This document shows, piece by piece, positions 1 to 12,624 of a stretch of 64,000 bases of DNA. The stretch comes from Dentipellis sp. KUC8613. Its lineage: Eukaryota; Basidiomycota; Agaricomycetes; Russulales; Hericiaceae. Under the pieces are notes generated by a model that saw nothing but the letters and a program-made list of their open reading frames with translations, was not told the DNA's origin and made no database searches. The stretch lies in NCBI GenBank assembly GCA_002286715.1, contig NSJX01000005.1, positions 687,959 to 751,958 on the forward strand, written 5' to 3'. The first letter of the stretch is position 1. The number at the start of each line of letters is the position of its first letter. The translations under genes and the position numbers were made by a program.

Positions 1-3000
1 TCAATGGCACAGGAATCGCGTTCGCGGTAAACGGCACGCAGAGCTCGATAAAGTGAAATACCCGAGCTGCGTACACCAGGTTGGTCTGGCAGATCCCATG
101 TCTCCGTACGCCATCCAAGATTATAGCCCATATTATCAGAAGCGGTGACTGGTGCGGACGAGCTCGATGAAGTTTGATGTATACCCATCGCCAGGTGATC
201 AAAGCCGAAGGAATGCATCGAATGCATCACCCCCTCGGTCTCACGTACGTCTTTGTAGTCTGCCTCCAGTGCCGCGCCGTGGAAACGGAATGCTTTGTCC
301 CACTGCTGCTCATGGCGGAATCTTTGGATAAGAAACTGGCGGAAGTCGTTTGTACGGATCCCATAGAAACTGTCCGGCTCCTCAATGTGACTATAGATGG
401 TGAACAAGACCTGTTCAGCCTCTGGCCCCAGAGGTGCGTCATCGGCACGGTAGTTCGCGCTGAGTTCATGGAAGAGAAGCGCAGTGGTGTACATGCCACA
501 TCGGATGGCGTTCTTGCTGAGTAAAATAAAGTCCACGTCGAGCCATTTGTCATAAGCCAGAGCATCCGGCGAGTTTTCCCGATTAAAGTGTCGGAGATGA
601 AGAACGATGTTCACTATCGCACCCAGTGACGATACATGGGACTGGGACGACGACAGAACGGCCGTGAAGTAGTTGGAGAGCGTTGATCGATGAGAAGGGC
701 CATCCAATGGTCTATCAGAGCACAGAAGGGTGTGGACGAGAATTGGCAGTACTTCTTCGGCAAAGGCAACATCTGCCCTCAAAATCGCTTCCAGTTGTCC
801 ATAAAAAGACGAACTATCAGCAAGAAGATCACTCATGAGGATTGTGACTTGAGAGACCCAGGCTGAGAAGTCGGCCGCAATGTTGATGTACTCGTCTGAG
901 AGAAGCGCCTGGAGACTTGGTGTTTGCCTCGAAGAAAGTGGCTGAGGGCAGGCGCGAAAATATTCCAGTTCTGTCGTATGGCCCGACGACGAGTCTTTCA
1001 CGTTCGGTAAGTCGGACGATGCGACCCGACGAAGGGTGCGATACGCCAGGTGTACGCGTGAAGGCACATCTGAGTCGAGCAGAAGAAGCAAGTACTCCAT
1101 GATGGCATATTTCGCGCTCCGTTTCGGATGGGCTGCCTGACGGTTCTGTCGAACAACCTGTGCGCTCAGAGGATTGGTGCCAAAGCTATGAATTTGAGCT
1201 CTATGGGCAAGTAACAAGGCTCCAAACGCATTGATATCCTCGGATTGCAGTCTAGACCTCTCAGGGATAGATGCTTTCAAGCGCCAAAAGTCGAGGCGAG
1301 AGAACTGGGAGCCAGGATACTTTCCAGCAAGACACAGATCTCGAAGTCGACGGACAACCCTGAACTTATTAGATTCAATCCGAGGGTCAGCTAATATCGC
1401 CGAAAGGCTACTTGACGTGACATCCTGGTAAATCGACGCCATTGCAGCCGACGGCTCTCGGGGCCAAGCGGGAAGTGCCTTGACAATCTGTGGCATGACG
1501 CGGTCGATTTTGGCCAGTAGGGCAACGCGTTCCTCTAGCCAAGGCAGTAATTCTGCACCAAATTTAGCGACGCTAGCATCGCTGCTCATAGAATAGTCAT
1601 GTGCAAGGCAGCAGATACGAATGAGGACGTCCGGAAGGCCAGTGTCGCTGTGATTTAACTTCGAATATTGTCCAAATGCCCATTCCAGCATTGACTGGGC
1701 TCCACGAGCGAGGTCGATCTGAGCAAGTAGAGACGCAGCCGCGCTGACCAATGTATGAAGTAAGACTGGTTCTCGGAAGTGGCGATAGTTGCAAGATATC
1801 CACAGACACAGCCCGTTGAGAGACCGAATCTGTTCGTTGACTAGCGGCGACTGCTGTATCTTAGCGAGCATCTGATGGAGGACGTGATAAGAAATTGCGT
1901 GGCTCGTAACATTCGGAAGGTGAGCAGCAAGCCAGCGGATGGCTGCGAGAACGCTCGCTGTGTCGGCAAGTGGCAAGTTTGGTTCGTGCAATTCCAGGCC
2001 TTGAAGGTGGTTGTAGCGCGTGATTATTTGGAAGGCGTGAACAACGCGTTCTGACTGCAGCGCACGTAGGGCATTGAAGATAGGTCCATCCTCACTGGTG
2101 TCCTGGTCGCCTAAGGCCTGCAGCACCGAAACAACTACGCCATCCATATTCCTTTTCAAGGCTTCTTCTGGATCGAATTTGTCGTTCAACTCCATGTGTG
2201 TCGACTTCATGTGTTGTTCCAGATCTTCTGGAGTGTCGAGGGCCCCCAAAGCCCGCAGACTGGCGATAGTCTTGACCAGATCAACACCAAAAATGTCAGC
2301 AAAGCAGTTGCGGAATCCCTCAGCGGGCGAGATTTGGATGGCTTTGCAATAATTGACGAAGCTTTGCTTTCCGTGCTCGACAATAGACTGGTCCCCGTTT
2401 ACAAGGATGGCAGCAGGTGCGAAAGCACGGAACGCTGCCTCCGCGCACTCACGTCGGTCCCGAAAACCCATAAGATGTGGAGGAAAGCGCAGGAAATCTG
2501 CACTAGCCATGTGCATAGAGTGGGCGATTTGCGAGGCGTAGACTTCGAAGAGCTCCGAGGGCTTGGATAAGCCCATGCGAGCAGAAACTCCATCGAGGAT
2601 ACATCCGATGTGTTGATAGTAATCGCTAGTGTGCTGGCATGTCTCAAGCAAATGCCAGTAAGGGCCGCGACGAACTGCCGAGCTCACTACCATGATATTG
2701 CCCAGCGTTATAAATCGGGTAAGCATGCCCTCATAGCTGAAATAAAACACTTCATCAATTGAATGAAAAGGATAAGATATATCTGACTGACTCTGATAGA
2801 TATAGGCACAAGTGTGGACGAAGTTCTGCATAAAGAAGTAGAGGATCTTCCTGTCTGAGACGAGCGATCATGAAAAGACGCGCATTCGCGCTGGCGACTC
2901 TAAAACGGACACGTATGTCTCTATCCTTGCTCAGACTAGGGAGAACTCCAGTCGGGACCAAGGGATAGCTGGGCGACGCAGACCAACCTTGCTCCAGAGG

Positions 3001-6000
3001 ATCCTGCCCGATATAGCGGTCTAGAAAAGACACCATAGCGTCGCGCGCTCGCCATGAGCAAAGCGCGTCCTTGTGAAGGCCTTTGAGGAGCCAGTCGCAT
3101 AGAGCACGTACATGCTCGCCTACTTCAGATTCGTTGACAGAACTTTCCATCCACATGTGACAAGTCGAATCCAGAAACTGTATCACCAACAGCTGCAGCC
3201 TTTCGCTCTTGGAATACGCGTACTGCCGAAGTAACGATTCGAACTTGTCCAAGAGGTTGTCAAGTGTGTTCAAGCTCATATTTAGGGCCTTCTCTCGCAC
3301 GCTGGCAAAGTATACCGGGCCAACAGATAGGAACTCATCCCCATCGCTATTCAGGATGATATCTGTGAGCTCCCTGTCCCGAGTCGCTTCGCCAGATGAA
3401 GATTGGAGGATCGGGACGAGCGCAAGGAACGAGACGCAAACAGCCAGAATATGTTGTGAATAGCCGACGCCCTTCACCTGTTTTTGCGCGTCCGGTTGAT
3501 TCGAAACGATGGCCGTGGTCCGAATTGGTGCGAAATCGTCTCTATCGTCCACGTCCATCGCATTCGAGGATTGGGGGTCGCCAGCAAGTTTTGTAAGAAC
3601 AGTCCTCAAAACGCCTCGGAGAGCCGTCATCACCTCTGCGAACGTGTCTTGCACCTGTACCGTCGTCAGCACGACTTTGATTCGCACAGAAGAAATAAAA
3701 AAAAGCAAGTCTCACGTCTGTGCTTTGCCAGATGACGCGTTGTAGTCGGCGGCGCGCAGTCAAAATCTGCTTAGAGTCATCCTCGACGTTTGCAATTAGT
3801 GTCTTCAGAACTTGCTTCCTTATCCCGGTCCCTTCGTTTGGGGGTAGCAGGCCCTCCCATGCCGGATCCTCGTATTCTACAGCAGTAGAAATCAACGGCT
3901 CAAATCCCATGAGGACAAGGGCCCTTTCTTCTAGCGTCCAGCGCCGGTTGTTCAGGAGGGGAGTGATGTAGGACACAACTTTGCAGGCGGTCTGCACAAC
4001 GCGCCTATTTGATCGAATACCGTTGAAGACGAGGAGTGAGTCAAACGTGATGGCGATGACCGCGATATCTAGAAGTCGGCGTGCTCGATCCGCGGCCAAG
4101 TGCAAAGCTGCATCCGTTGAGCCTTCCCAGGACATGGTCAAGGTTTCAAGGAACTTCAGCAAGCTGCTCGAAATCCTTCTTTCGCGATTGCCGGGCTGAA
4201 CGAACTCGTCTACGCGGTCCGTATCTGAAGGCAAAGCAGGAAAAACTTTGTTTGCGCTAGTGCCAGGTGGTCGGAAAAGGGGTAGCTCGGCACGTAGCAA
4301 AAAATTCCGGATGGTCGCCGTTCGCTGTTCGTCTCTCAACTCATCCGCGATGGCACAATCCGGGAGCATCGTCCGATAGACTAGGCCGCTTCGTTTGGGC
4401 AGAGCGCAAATTGCTTCTAGCAGCATAATTATATCACCGACCAGAGGTGGGGATATTCTTGTCTTCGCGGTACCCGACGCTCCTCCACCAACGGCCCGAG
4501 TAGCGTCGAGATTCCAGTTTTCTGTAAGCCAGCTGAGGACCTTGTCTTCTATGTGCATGCGGTACAGCCGCATATCTTGACTGGCCACCTGCAGACAGAG
4601 CGCCATGAATGCACACACTGAATCATATGGGAAAGGTGGCCCTTGGACATCTAGGTTCTTGGCAAACGTCTCTATCTCAACTAGCACGCGTTGCGAGGAG
4701 AGGAGAGATTTCGTGTTCAGGAGAAGAGTATAGGCGGCATGGCACGCAGCTCGGGATACAACGGGGACGTCCGTGCGGCGCATTGCGTGTGTCCATATGG
4801 GATTCCAAGTTGAAGGCCCGCCAAAGCTCTTGGGAGATTGTGAAGATGATGATACTTCCCTCTCGGCGATGGCAGCAAAGCATAGGAACGTCCACGACTG
4901 TATGATGACGTCGTCGAAGGATAGGAACTGGGATAGGGTGGAGGAAATATCCTGCTGGAGGCTTTCATACAAGAGGGTCCAATGTTGGTCGATGAAAAAT
5001 AGAAGAATTTGCAGATGGTATGCACGTGTAGAAGACGAGGCGTGGACCTTTATTGAGTCGAGTAAAGACGAGATGGGATCGTCCAACTTAACCCGCTTCC
5101 CGTCTTTCTTCCCGTAACTGCGGCGAGGTGAATGGATAGACTCTGATGACACGAATAGCTGGACAATGGCAGATAGTAAGCCAGAGCGAAGGTATGATAC
5201 GTTGGACTTACTTTAGCTGCACAGTCAGCCTGCAGTTGTAGGATTGCCCAAGCTAGAGCTTGTCCTGAATCGAAGTTCCATCCATACCGGAAGGTTCTCG
5301 CCACGAAAGCCCCGAGTTCAGAGCCTTGCGGCGCCAAGTCCGACGCCAATTGGAACCTCAGAGAATCCAGAGAAAGCCCGTCAATACCCCACCGGCTGTC
5401 AGCTTCACCGTCGAGCAAGTGCCAAAGTTTGGCGACGCCATCTGAATAGTTATACTCGGAATCAGGCCCTTCGGTCCGAGGATCCGTTGAGGTGTAAAAG
5501 GGAAACAGCATGCGCAGGACGACGACTAGACCCTCTTTCATGCTCTTGTTCTTGGTTCCCCACATTCCGAGTAAACCGTCCCATGCGCCGCGGGCAAACT
5601 GGGTCACATCATCCCTCTTGTTCAACGATAGGTGTGAAAGTGTTGCAGACAGAGCGAGCAGAAAGTCTTGATGAAGAGAGGTATCCACAGGGTAGAGTCG
5701 AATGAATCGAAGAAGATGATTCAGAACGCCGGAGGCGAGCTTGGGATAGGCGGGCGAGAGCAAAGGCGCTGAAGGCGACGAGAGTAAGATGACCAGCATT
5801 GAAGTGAACTCAATCTGCTCCAGGGTTACAGGACGGGCTCGGGGCAGAACTGGCGTCCCATGGCGTCCCGACGGTCCAGGGGTTCCACTGGCTTCGCGAA
5901 AGCGTCGCTTGCGTGATTGTGTCGTTGCTGATGTGGACGGAAGGACGTCGTTGTCTTCATCTTCCCCCACCGAGCTATCCGCGTCCACGCTCTGACTGGA

Positions 6001-6549
6001 CTCCTCATCGGATACTTGATCGTCTTCGATGCTCGTCCTCAGAGAATCCCCCAGAATGACATTGAACGCCATCTCTGTTGTCTTCACCCAAGTATCATCG
6101 TCTAAATGCTCGAGATGGGGAACATAACCGAGAACACACCGCAAAGTCTTCGTATAGTCCAGCGCCACAGGTGCGTATAACTGGCCCTGGTTGACCATAA
6201 CCTGCAATATATGTCTAAGGAGCGGCTTGATGACTCTCCTGCTTAGCCTGTGCAAACTCCTCTCCGTCAACCACCGCAGCGCTGACGCAGCCTCGCTCAG
6301 CCTTTTCAGTGCCGCAGCAGTGGGACCTGTGCTCTTGGTTGTCTTCTTCGTGCATGCTGCCTTTTCGTTTACGACGGCCGTAAAGAGTGCTTGGAAGACG
6401 GCTAGCCAGGCGCGCCCATCGCCTGCTTCGTCGAGCGCGTTCACCACAGAGTCGCGAGCAAATGCATCACGGATAGAGTTGACACCTTCCTGTCGTTCTT
6501 TGACCTTTTCGCTATGAAGCTGATGGATGACTGCCTTGAGATTGTTCAT
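1..6549 (-). CDS. TEL1: TEL1/ATM-family checkpoint kinase, N-terminal part (gene cut by window edge)
   Basis: Large PI3K-like kinase that signals DNA double-strand breaks and maintains telomere length in the nucleus. Exons on the minus strand: 6549-5212, 5158-3716, 3654-2792 and 2736-1. The introns are 51-61 bp and all GT-AG; the codon phases agree at each junction. This gives 2126 residues of helical-repeat protein, still open at base 1. Residues 9-28 fit the TAN motif of ATM/Tel1 (Leu, then Lys, then Glu-Arg, before a hydrophobic stretch), and the rest is HEAT-like with an acidic serine-rich insert near residues 185-215. The FAT, kinase and FATC domains of this roughly 2900-residue family must lie beyond the left edge, so activity cannot be judged. 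The start is the first ATG and sits just before the TAN motif. It is divergent from PIF1. The assignment rests on the TAN motif, size and architecture, without the kinase domain. Confidence 0.82.
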
Positions 6550-7278
6550 GGGAGAGTCAGAGTCATGGAGAGACGCGACTGAGGTCGCTGAGCGCGTCTG
6601 GTAGGATTGGTCATCCTCGTGCTCGCGTTTTGTTTGTGTCTATTTGGTCGGCCTTCAGCGCCTATTTAAACCTCGCGGAGGCGCGGAGTTTTTCTGTTCC
6701 TTTGTGCAACATCGTCTTCATCTCCCCAACGCCTCCAATCTATTCTTCTCTCAACGGTCGCCGGTCGAGCTAAGTGTTACGGGACATTTAGTCGGATTGA
6801 ATCAGGCTTTTCGTGTTAAGTTCTCATCTTATTCGTTTTCCGTCGGCCTCTTTCTGCCCGGGCAGTGCTTAATGCTTCCACCCTGCACCGGTTCTGGTGA
6901 ATGGCCAATATTGTCGGATTCCACCCGCTTAATCACCGGGTGGATTGGTAGCTTGAGAAGTGCGGATCTCTCTACATGATGTCTGCCACGGTTCGTTGGT
7001 ACCATACATTATTTCCTACAACTACTACACTGTGTACTTTTCAATAACAAGTATGCTTCGTCCCAACGCCGCTGCGTGCGCATACCTTCCGAGATCTGAA
7101 GTTTCCTGTCAATTTCTCCGTTCTGTCGACAGTGTCGACCACACCAAGCAAAAATCAAAAAATTCCATTTGACGCGCTTCACGTGAGGTCGTTACAAACA
7201 CGTGGTGGTACGCGCTCCGCGAACCTGTTGATCAAGCTTCCTCCGCGTCTGCCTCCACCTCCTTTGCCTCCATCGACC
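6550..7278. promoter_or_regulatory. Shared divergent promoter region, TEL1 / PIF1
   Basis: This 729-bp stretch separates the two start codons of oppositely oriented genes, so it must hold both promoters. I see an A/T-rich TATTTAAA-like word near 6662-6669 and pyrimidine-rich DNA just before the PIF1 start. The open frames inside it have no recognisable protein. Confidence 0.6.
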
Positions 7279-9794
7279 ATGTCCCAGTCCCGGCAGCCCA
7301 TGTCGGGCCTCGCGTCTCTCAAGCGCGATTTCTCCTCCAATGTACCCATTAAATCCGAGCGAGACACCGAAAGCCAGGCGCCAGCGCCCTCGAAGCGCTC
7401 AAGGTTGTCCGCCTCGGTGCTGAAGGCCATCGAACATGGTGTGGCGACCAGAGGCAACGCGGACAATTCTTCTATGCCGACGAGCACTGCGTCGTCGTCG
7501 CTGCTTTCGCACAAGCGTACTTTCGCGCCGGGGCAGGTGGCAGCCCCGCCTCCCGCCAAGCGGCGACAGCTGCCGGATTCGTGGAAAGACACGGGGTCGA
7601 GCACGTCTTCGCAGTATTCCTCGTCCTCGTACAGCTATACCACTTCGTCGTACTCATCATCATCGTCCGCGCTGACTGCTACTACGACGTGGAAGAAGAC
7701 GGAATCGAAGCCCCTGGTTATACCCGCCGCCGACAAGAGCACAAAGGCTGCCAATAAGAAACCTGCAGCCATTTTCTTGAGCAGAGAGCAACAGGCTATT
7801 CTGCAGCTAGTGTCAGAGGGGACAAATGTATTCTATACCGGAAGTGCTGGTGAGTCCTTTCTCGAGCTTCCTACTTCTAAAGCTGGTATTGTGATGAGCT
7901 GCATATGCCTGTGCTTCTGCGCATACAGTGCCCGGGGTACGTCAATGCGCATACATGGACTATCGCGTTGGCGTAGCGAATATGGACCTTTCGTAGCTTT
8001 CATAAGTTGACTATATGCTCACGTCTGCTCGCCTAGGAACGGGAAAGTCGGTTCTCCTTCGTGAGATTATCAAAGCTATGCAGAAGAAGTACGCGAAGTC
8101 GCCGGACGCCGTCGCAGTCACTGCATCGACCGGTCAGCGCATCCCTTATATGCTCTTGCCCACGTACGGCAATACTCACGCGCATACAGGTATCGCTGCC
8201 TGCAATATCGGAGGCGTGACAGTGCATTCATTTGCTGGGATCGGCTTGGGGATAGAGAGTGCGGAGGACTTGGCAACGAAGATACGAAAGAACAAGAAAG
8301 CTAGCAGTCGATGGCTTCGAACAAAGGTTCTCATTGTCGATGAGGGTAGGCCGCAGTATCCTGTCTATATGTTCGTGCTCTAACATGCATGCAGTTTCGA
8401 TGATTGACGGCGACTTGTTCGACAAGCTGGCCCGCATTGGTAGCCTCCTGCGGAAGAATCTCGAACCCTTTGGCGGTATTCAGGTCAGCATCGTCACCTT
8501 CTGATGCCCCTCGAACAGCGTGCTCACGACCAGGCCTCTAGGTCATTGTCACGGGCGACTTCTTCCAGCTTCCGCCCGTGCAGAAAGGCAGCCAACAAGT
8601 CAAGTTTGCCTTTGAAGCTGAGATGTGGAAGAAGTCCGTCAAGCGGACGATCAAGCTCACAAAGGTCTTCCGTCAGAAAGATCAAGGTGCGTTCGTTGAA
8701 GGAACTCGCCTGTGTACGCTGGCTAATTTAATGTGCTTTCCAGAGTTTGTTGACATGTTGAACGAGATGCGATACGGGACATTGTCACAGAAGTCAATCT
8801 CCAAGTTCAGATCGCTGTCCAGAGATATTATCTACGAGGATGGCTTGGGCCCGACGGAACTGTAAGCCGTCGACATTGTCCTTTTCCCCGCCCGCCATGT
8901 TCATCTCTTTTCAGTTTCCCTCGTCGAAATGACGTTGACAGTTCCAACGGCGTGCGCATGAGCCGTCTTCGGGGCCAAAACAAAACGTATTATGCCACTG
9001 ACGGCGGGACCGCCTCGGAAGAGCAGCGCAAGAAGCTGCTTGACAACTTCATGGCGCCCGAATCGTTGTTCCTCGCGGTCGACGCGCAAGTCATGCTCAT
9101 CAAGAACTTGGACGAAACTCTCGTCAACGGAAGCATGGGCATCATCAAGCGCTTTGCTGACCCAGCGTCGTACAAGACAGAGTTCGAAGAGGCGATACTG
9201 CTGCAGGAGGGTAAGCCGTCGAGCTCGGGGAAGAAGGGACCTACGAAGCAGCAATCGCAGCAGTTGTGGCCTGTGGTGGAGTTCAAGGTGCCAGGTGGTA
9301 GTAGGGAGGTCATGGTGCTGCCCGAGAACTGGAAGATAGAATTGCCGAACGGCGAGATCCAAGCCTCGCGAACGCAGGTGGAGACCTTTGTGATTCATGT
9401 TAACTCGACTCGCCATGCTGACACCCGTGCTGCAGCTTCCCCTCATCTTGGCATGGGCGATGTCTATTCACAAGAGTCAAGGACAAACCCTGGATCGCGT
9501 GAAGGTCGACCTTGCGAAGGTCTTTGAAAAAGGTAGCCTCATCGATCGATCATCTCCCCGCGTTCTCGATCTCAATTTTGGATTCCCCAGGTCAAGCGTA
9601 CGTCGCCCTGTCGCGAGCCACATCGCTCGACGGCTTGCAGGTCCTCAACTTTAGCCCTGATAAGGTCATTTTCTGCTGTCACTCGCTTCGCAATGATCTC
9701 ACCTCGTTATGATTACTTCATCTAGGTCTTCGTCCACGAGAAAGTCCGACAATGGAGCGCTTCGTTGGAGACATTAGACTTTCCGAATGAGTAG
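7279..9794 (+). CDS. PIF1: PIF1-family 5'-3' DNA helicase
   Basis: Superfamily 1B helicase that removes telomerase from ends, unwinds G-quadruplexes and supports mitochondrial DNA. Exons: 7279-7849, 8037-8132, 8190-8345, 8395-8483, 8542-8686, 8744-8861, 8915-9377, 9436-9532, 9591-9664 and 9726-9794, giving 625 residues. The first 170 residues are low-complexity Ser/Lys/Arg. Then come the Q-motif (LSREQQAIL), the Walker A motif GSAGTGKS split by the first intron (187 bp), Walker B LIVDEVSM, motif [12 protein letters not shown], and near the C-terminus HKSQGQTLD and YVALSRATS. All catalytic motifs are intact. The ATG chosen follows a pyrimidine stretch; longer in-frame upstream sequence exists but is not PIF1-like. 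The gene is head to head with TEL1. Confidence 0.95.
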
Positions 9795-10315
9795 TCCGCG
9801 GCTCGAAGGTAACTTATGTATGTCTTCTCCGGGTGAGCCTAGCGGACGACAATATCTTGTTCATTGCACATACCTTACTCACGCATGTCCTTGCGGACGC
9901 TTTACATCTGCAATACTATACACCCCACTGTGAAGTATACCTGTAGTCAGGCTATGTTTGCTATCACTATGTGCAGTCGGTAGCAGTAAGTACTCGCAGC
10001 CGATGGTGAGCCTCGGCGTCGTCTGGTTTGCGGTGGCTCGCGGAGAGATGGATGGATCAGAGAGATGGTATGTCCAGACCACGGAAGGCACCGTGGAGGG
10101 CGGACGCTGTGATTGGTGGGACGGTCACGCGGCCGGAGCGGAAGAGGCTGCCGAAGCACTTCCGTTCAGGCTCGTCGGGCCGTTACCCCCACACTCTGCC
10201 ACTTGTCCCTCGCTTGCTGAGCTAAAGAAATTCTGGGCCCATACAGGAACCCTCCCCGCGTATAAAATGCTCACCACCGTTCCCAGCGCATCCCCACATC
10301 TTCCCCAAACTCACT
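9795..10315. other. Intergenic, PIF1 3' end to xylulokinase promoter
   Basis: There is no convincing ORF. The right half is the xylulokinase promoter with a clear TATA box at 10261-10267. Confidence 0.6.
10261..10267 (+). promoter_or_regulatory. TATA box of the xylulokinase gene
   Basis: TATAAAA lies 49 bp before the start codon at 10316, the usual place for a core promoter TATA box in a short-leader fungal gene. Confidence 0.7.
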
Positions 10316-12138
10316 ATGTCTTCCAACAACGATGATGGTCCTCTCTTCCTCGGCCTTGATCTATCCACTCAACAGCTCAAGGCCATTCTCGTATCCGACG
10401 ACTCGACAGTCGTCCACCAAACGTCCGTCGGCTTTGACAGAGATTTGCCTCACTATGGCACGGTGAACGGCGCGCTCCTTGGCCCCGACGAGGGCGAAGT
10501 CACGTCGCCCGTCGCAATGTGGCTGGAGGCCCTCGACCTGCTCATGCAACGCATGAAGGACGAGGGCGTAAATTTTGCCTCCATTCAGGGCATCTCTGGC
10601 GCAGGACAGGTCAGTCGACACCGTCACGCCCCGCATCACACGACTGAATTTGCATTTTCCCCACAGCAACACGGCTCGGTGTACTGGTCTGCGGGAGCAG
10701 AGTCCGTGCTCGAGTCCCTCGACGCCGGCAAATCGCTGCTCTCGCAATTGAGCCCTAGCGCGTTTTCCCTGCCAAGAGCACCCATCTGGCAGGACTCGTC
10801 CACGACTCGCGAGTGCCGTGAGCTCGAGGCCGCCGTTGGCGGCCCGCAGGCCCTGGCAGACATCTCAGGCAGCCGGGCCTACGAGCGGTTCACAGGCACG
10901 CAAATCAAACGTGTAGGTGTGCCTTCTTATGGACTTAGCAGCGTCAGCTGAGCGGCTGGTACAGATTCGCCGTCTCAAGCCGGAGGCTTACAAGGCGACG
11001 TCCCGGGTATCACTGGTCTCGTCATTCTTGCCTTCGCTATTCCTGGGCACGATCGCGCCGATTGAGGTGTCCGACGCCAGCGGCATGAATCTCATGGACG
11101 TTCTCACTTGCAAGTGGGACGATTGCCTGCTGGATATTTGCGGCGGCCCTGAATTGCGCTCGAAAATAGGACCGGAGCCTGTACCCGGTGGTACCATCCT
11201 TGGCAACGTGTCTAAATGGTGGGTCGAGCGCTGGGGATTCAGCCCAGGTAGGCTTCACATACTGTATTCTTCGCCGGACCGTTTCTAATGCTCCTGACGC
11301 AGACTGCATTGTCGCCCCATTCACCGGCGACAACCCCGCAACGATGGTCGCGCTCTCCACGCCAGGTGACGCCGTGCTCTCGCTCGGCACATCCACCACC
11401 TTCCTCCTCTCCATCCCGCCCGCCGAAGTCCCGCCTGCCCGTTTCACCACGTCGCACCTGCTCTCGCACCCGACGACCCTAGACGCGCAGATCGCCATGC
11501 TCTGCTACAAGAACGGCGCTCTGGCGCGCGAAGAAGTTCGCAACCTATACGCAGATGCGAAGTGGTCGAAGTTCAATGAGCTCGTGGAAGGCACGCCGGC
11601 CGGGAACAACGGCCACTGGGGCTTCTACTTCCCCCTTCCGGAAATCATCCCGCCGAGCGTCCATGGCGATTTCTTCTTCGCATCGAAGGAGAGCTCGAGC
11701 ACTCCGACCCCCGTCGACTCTATACCCGCAACCGCCCACCCGCGTGCAATCCTCGAATCGCAATTCCTCTCCATTCGCTCCCGCATCGCCGCAATCCTGC
11801 CAGCGTCCGCGCCGCCGCTCAAGCGGCTGGTACTCACGGGCGGCTCGTCCGCGAACCAGACGATCCGGCAGCTCGCCGCTGATCTCTTTGGCATGCCTGC
11901 GTTTGTCGTCGAGGACACGAAGGAGGCCGCGGGCACCGGCGGCGCGATCCTCGCGAAGTTCGCGTGGTGGCGCAGAGAGAACGGCGGGCGCGGCACGTTT
12001 GAGGAGATGCGCGCGGGCGACGTCGAGCGCATGAAGAAGGTCGCGGCACCGCGCGACGCCATCACGGCCGTGTACGACGCGCTTGTCGAGCCGTACCGGT
12101 CGTGCGAGGCGCAGGTGGTCAAGGCGTGTGCTGCTTGA
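10316..12138 (+). CDS. XKS1: D-xylulokinase (FGGY carbohydrate kinase)
   Basis: Phosphorylates D-xylulose to xylulose 5-phosphate with ATP in the cytosol, linking xylose use to the pentose phosphate pathway. Exons: 10316-10609, 10667-10912, 10965-11247 and 11303-12138, giving 552 residues, normal for fungal xylulokinases. The N-terminal FGGY fold opens with LGLDLSTQQLKA. The substrate region reads GISGAGQQHGSVYW across the first splice junction. The conserved DASGMNLMD segment carries the expected catalytic-base Asp. The C-terminal half has the nucleotide-site glycines (GGSSANQTIRQL, EAAGTGGA). The small introns give perfect joins to the family pattern. A TATA box lies just upstream. Neighbours are unrelated, so this is not a sugar-use cluster. 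Confidence 0.95.
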
Positions 12139-12624
12139 TGATTGCGGGATTGGTGACTGGGATGGACAGCATGACTATAGACTTTGGATACGCTTCGGGT
12201 ACTTGGGTCGTTGACTTTGGGTTTTGAAGTCGTTTTGTGTTGATTGAGAGTTCGTCGTATATCCGCCCTCCGGTATATACACAAATCGGAGGAGCAAGGT
12301 CTCGAAACTAATTGTACAAGTAAATAGACTTCTCGGCTGATACCTGAATGGAGTTCGTCGGTACTGCCATACTTGAGGATACGACGGGTCGCCGCAGAGC
12401 TCGAACATGAAGCATAGAACTTTGCTCGCCGAGGGGCTGTCGAATAGTTCGAAGTCGCGTCCATATACTCTGCAGACTGCGGCACTGCGCGCAGCCGTTT
12501 CTGGTCACATGCACTTCCTCTGTGGTCACATGCCTCACCTCAATAGTCACGTTCTCGAGAGATCCTTTGCGTCTTTCCCGGGCCCTCGACATCCTTTCTC
12601 GCCAATCCGCACGTCTACCTGCCC
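12139..12624. other. Intergenic, xylulokinase to PUS1
   Basis: 486 bp between two co-directional genes. It holds the 3' end of xylulokinase and the PUS1 promoter. I see no gene or repeat in it. Confidence 0.5.

Noticed and set aside
11625..12485. 286-codon antisense frame over xylulokinase
   Set aside because: It is a shadow of a GC-rich coding exon; the sense strand is a clear xylulokinase.
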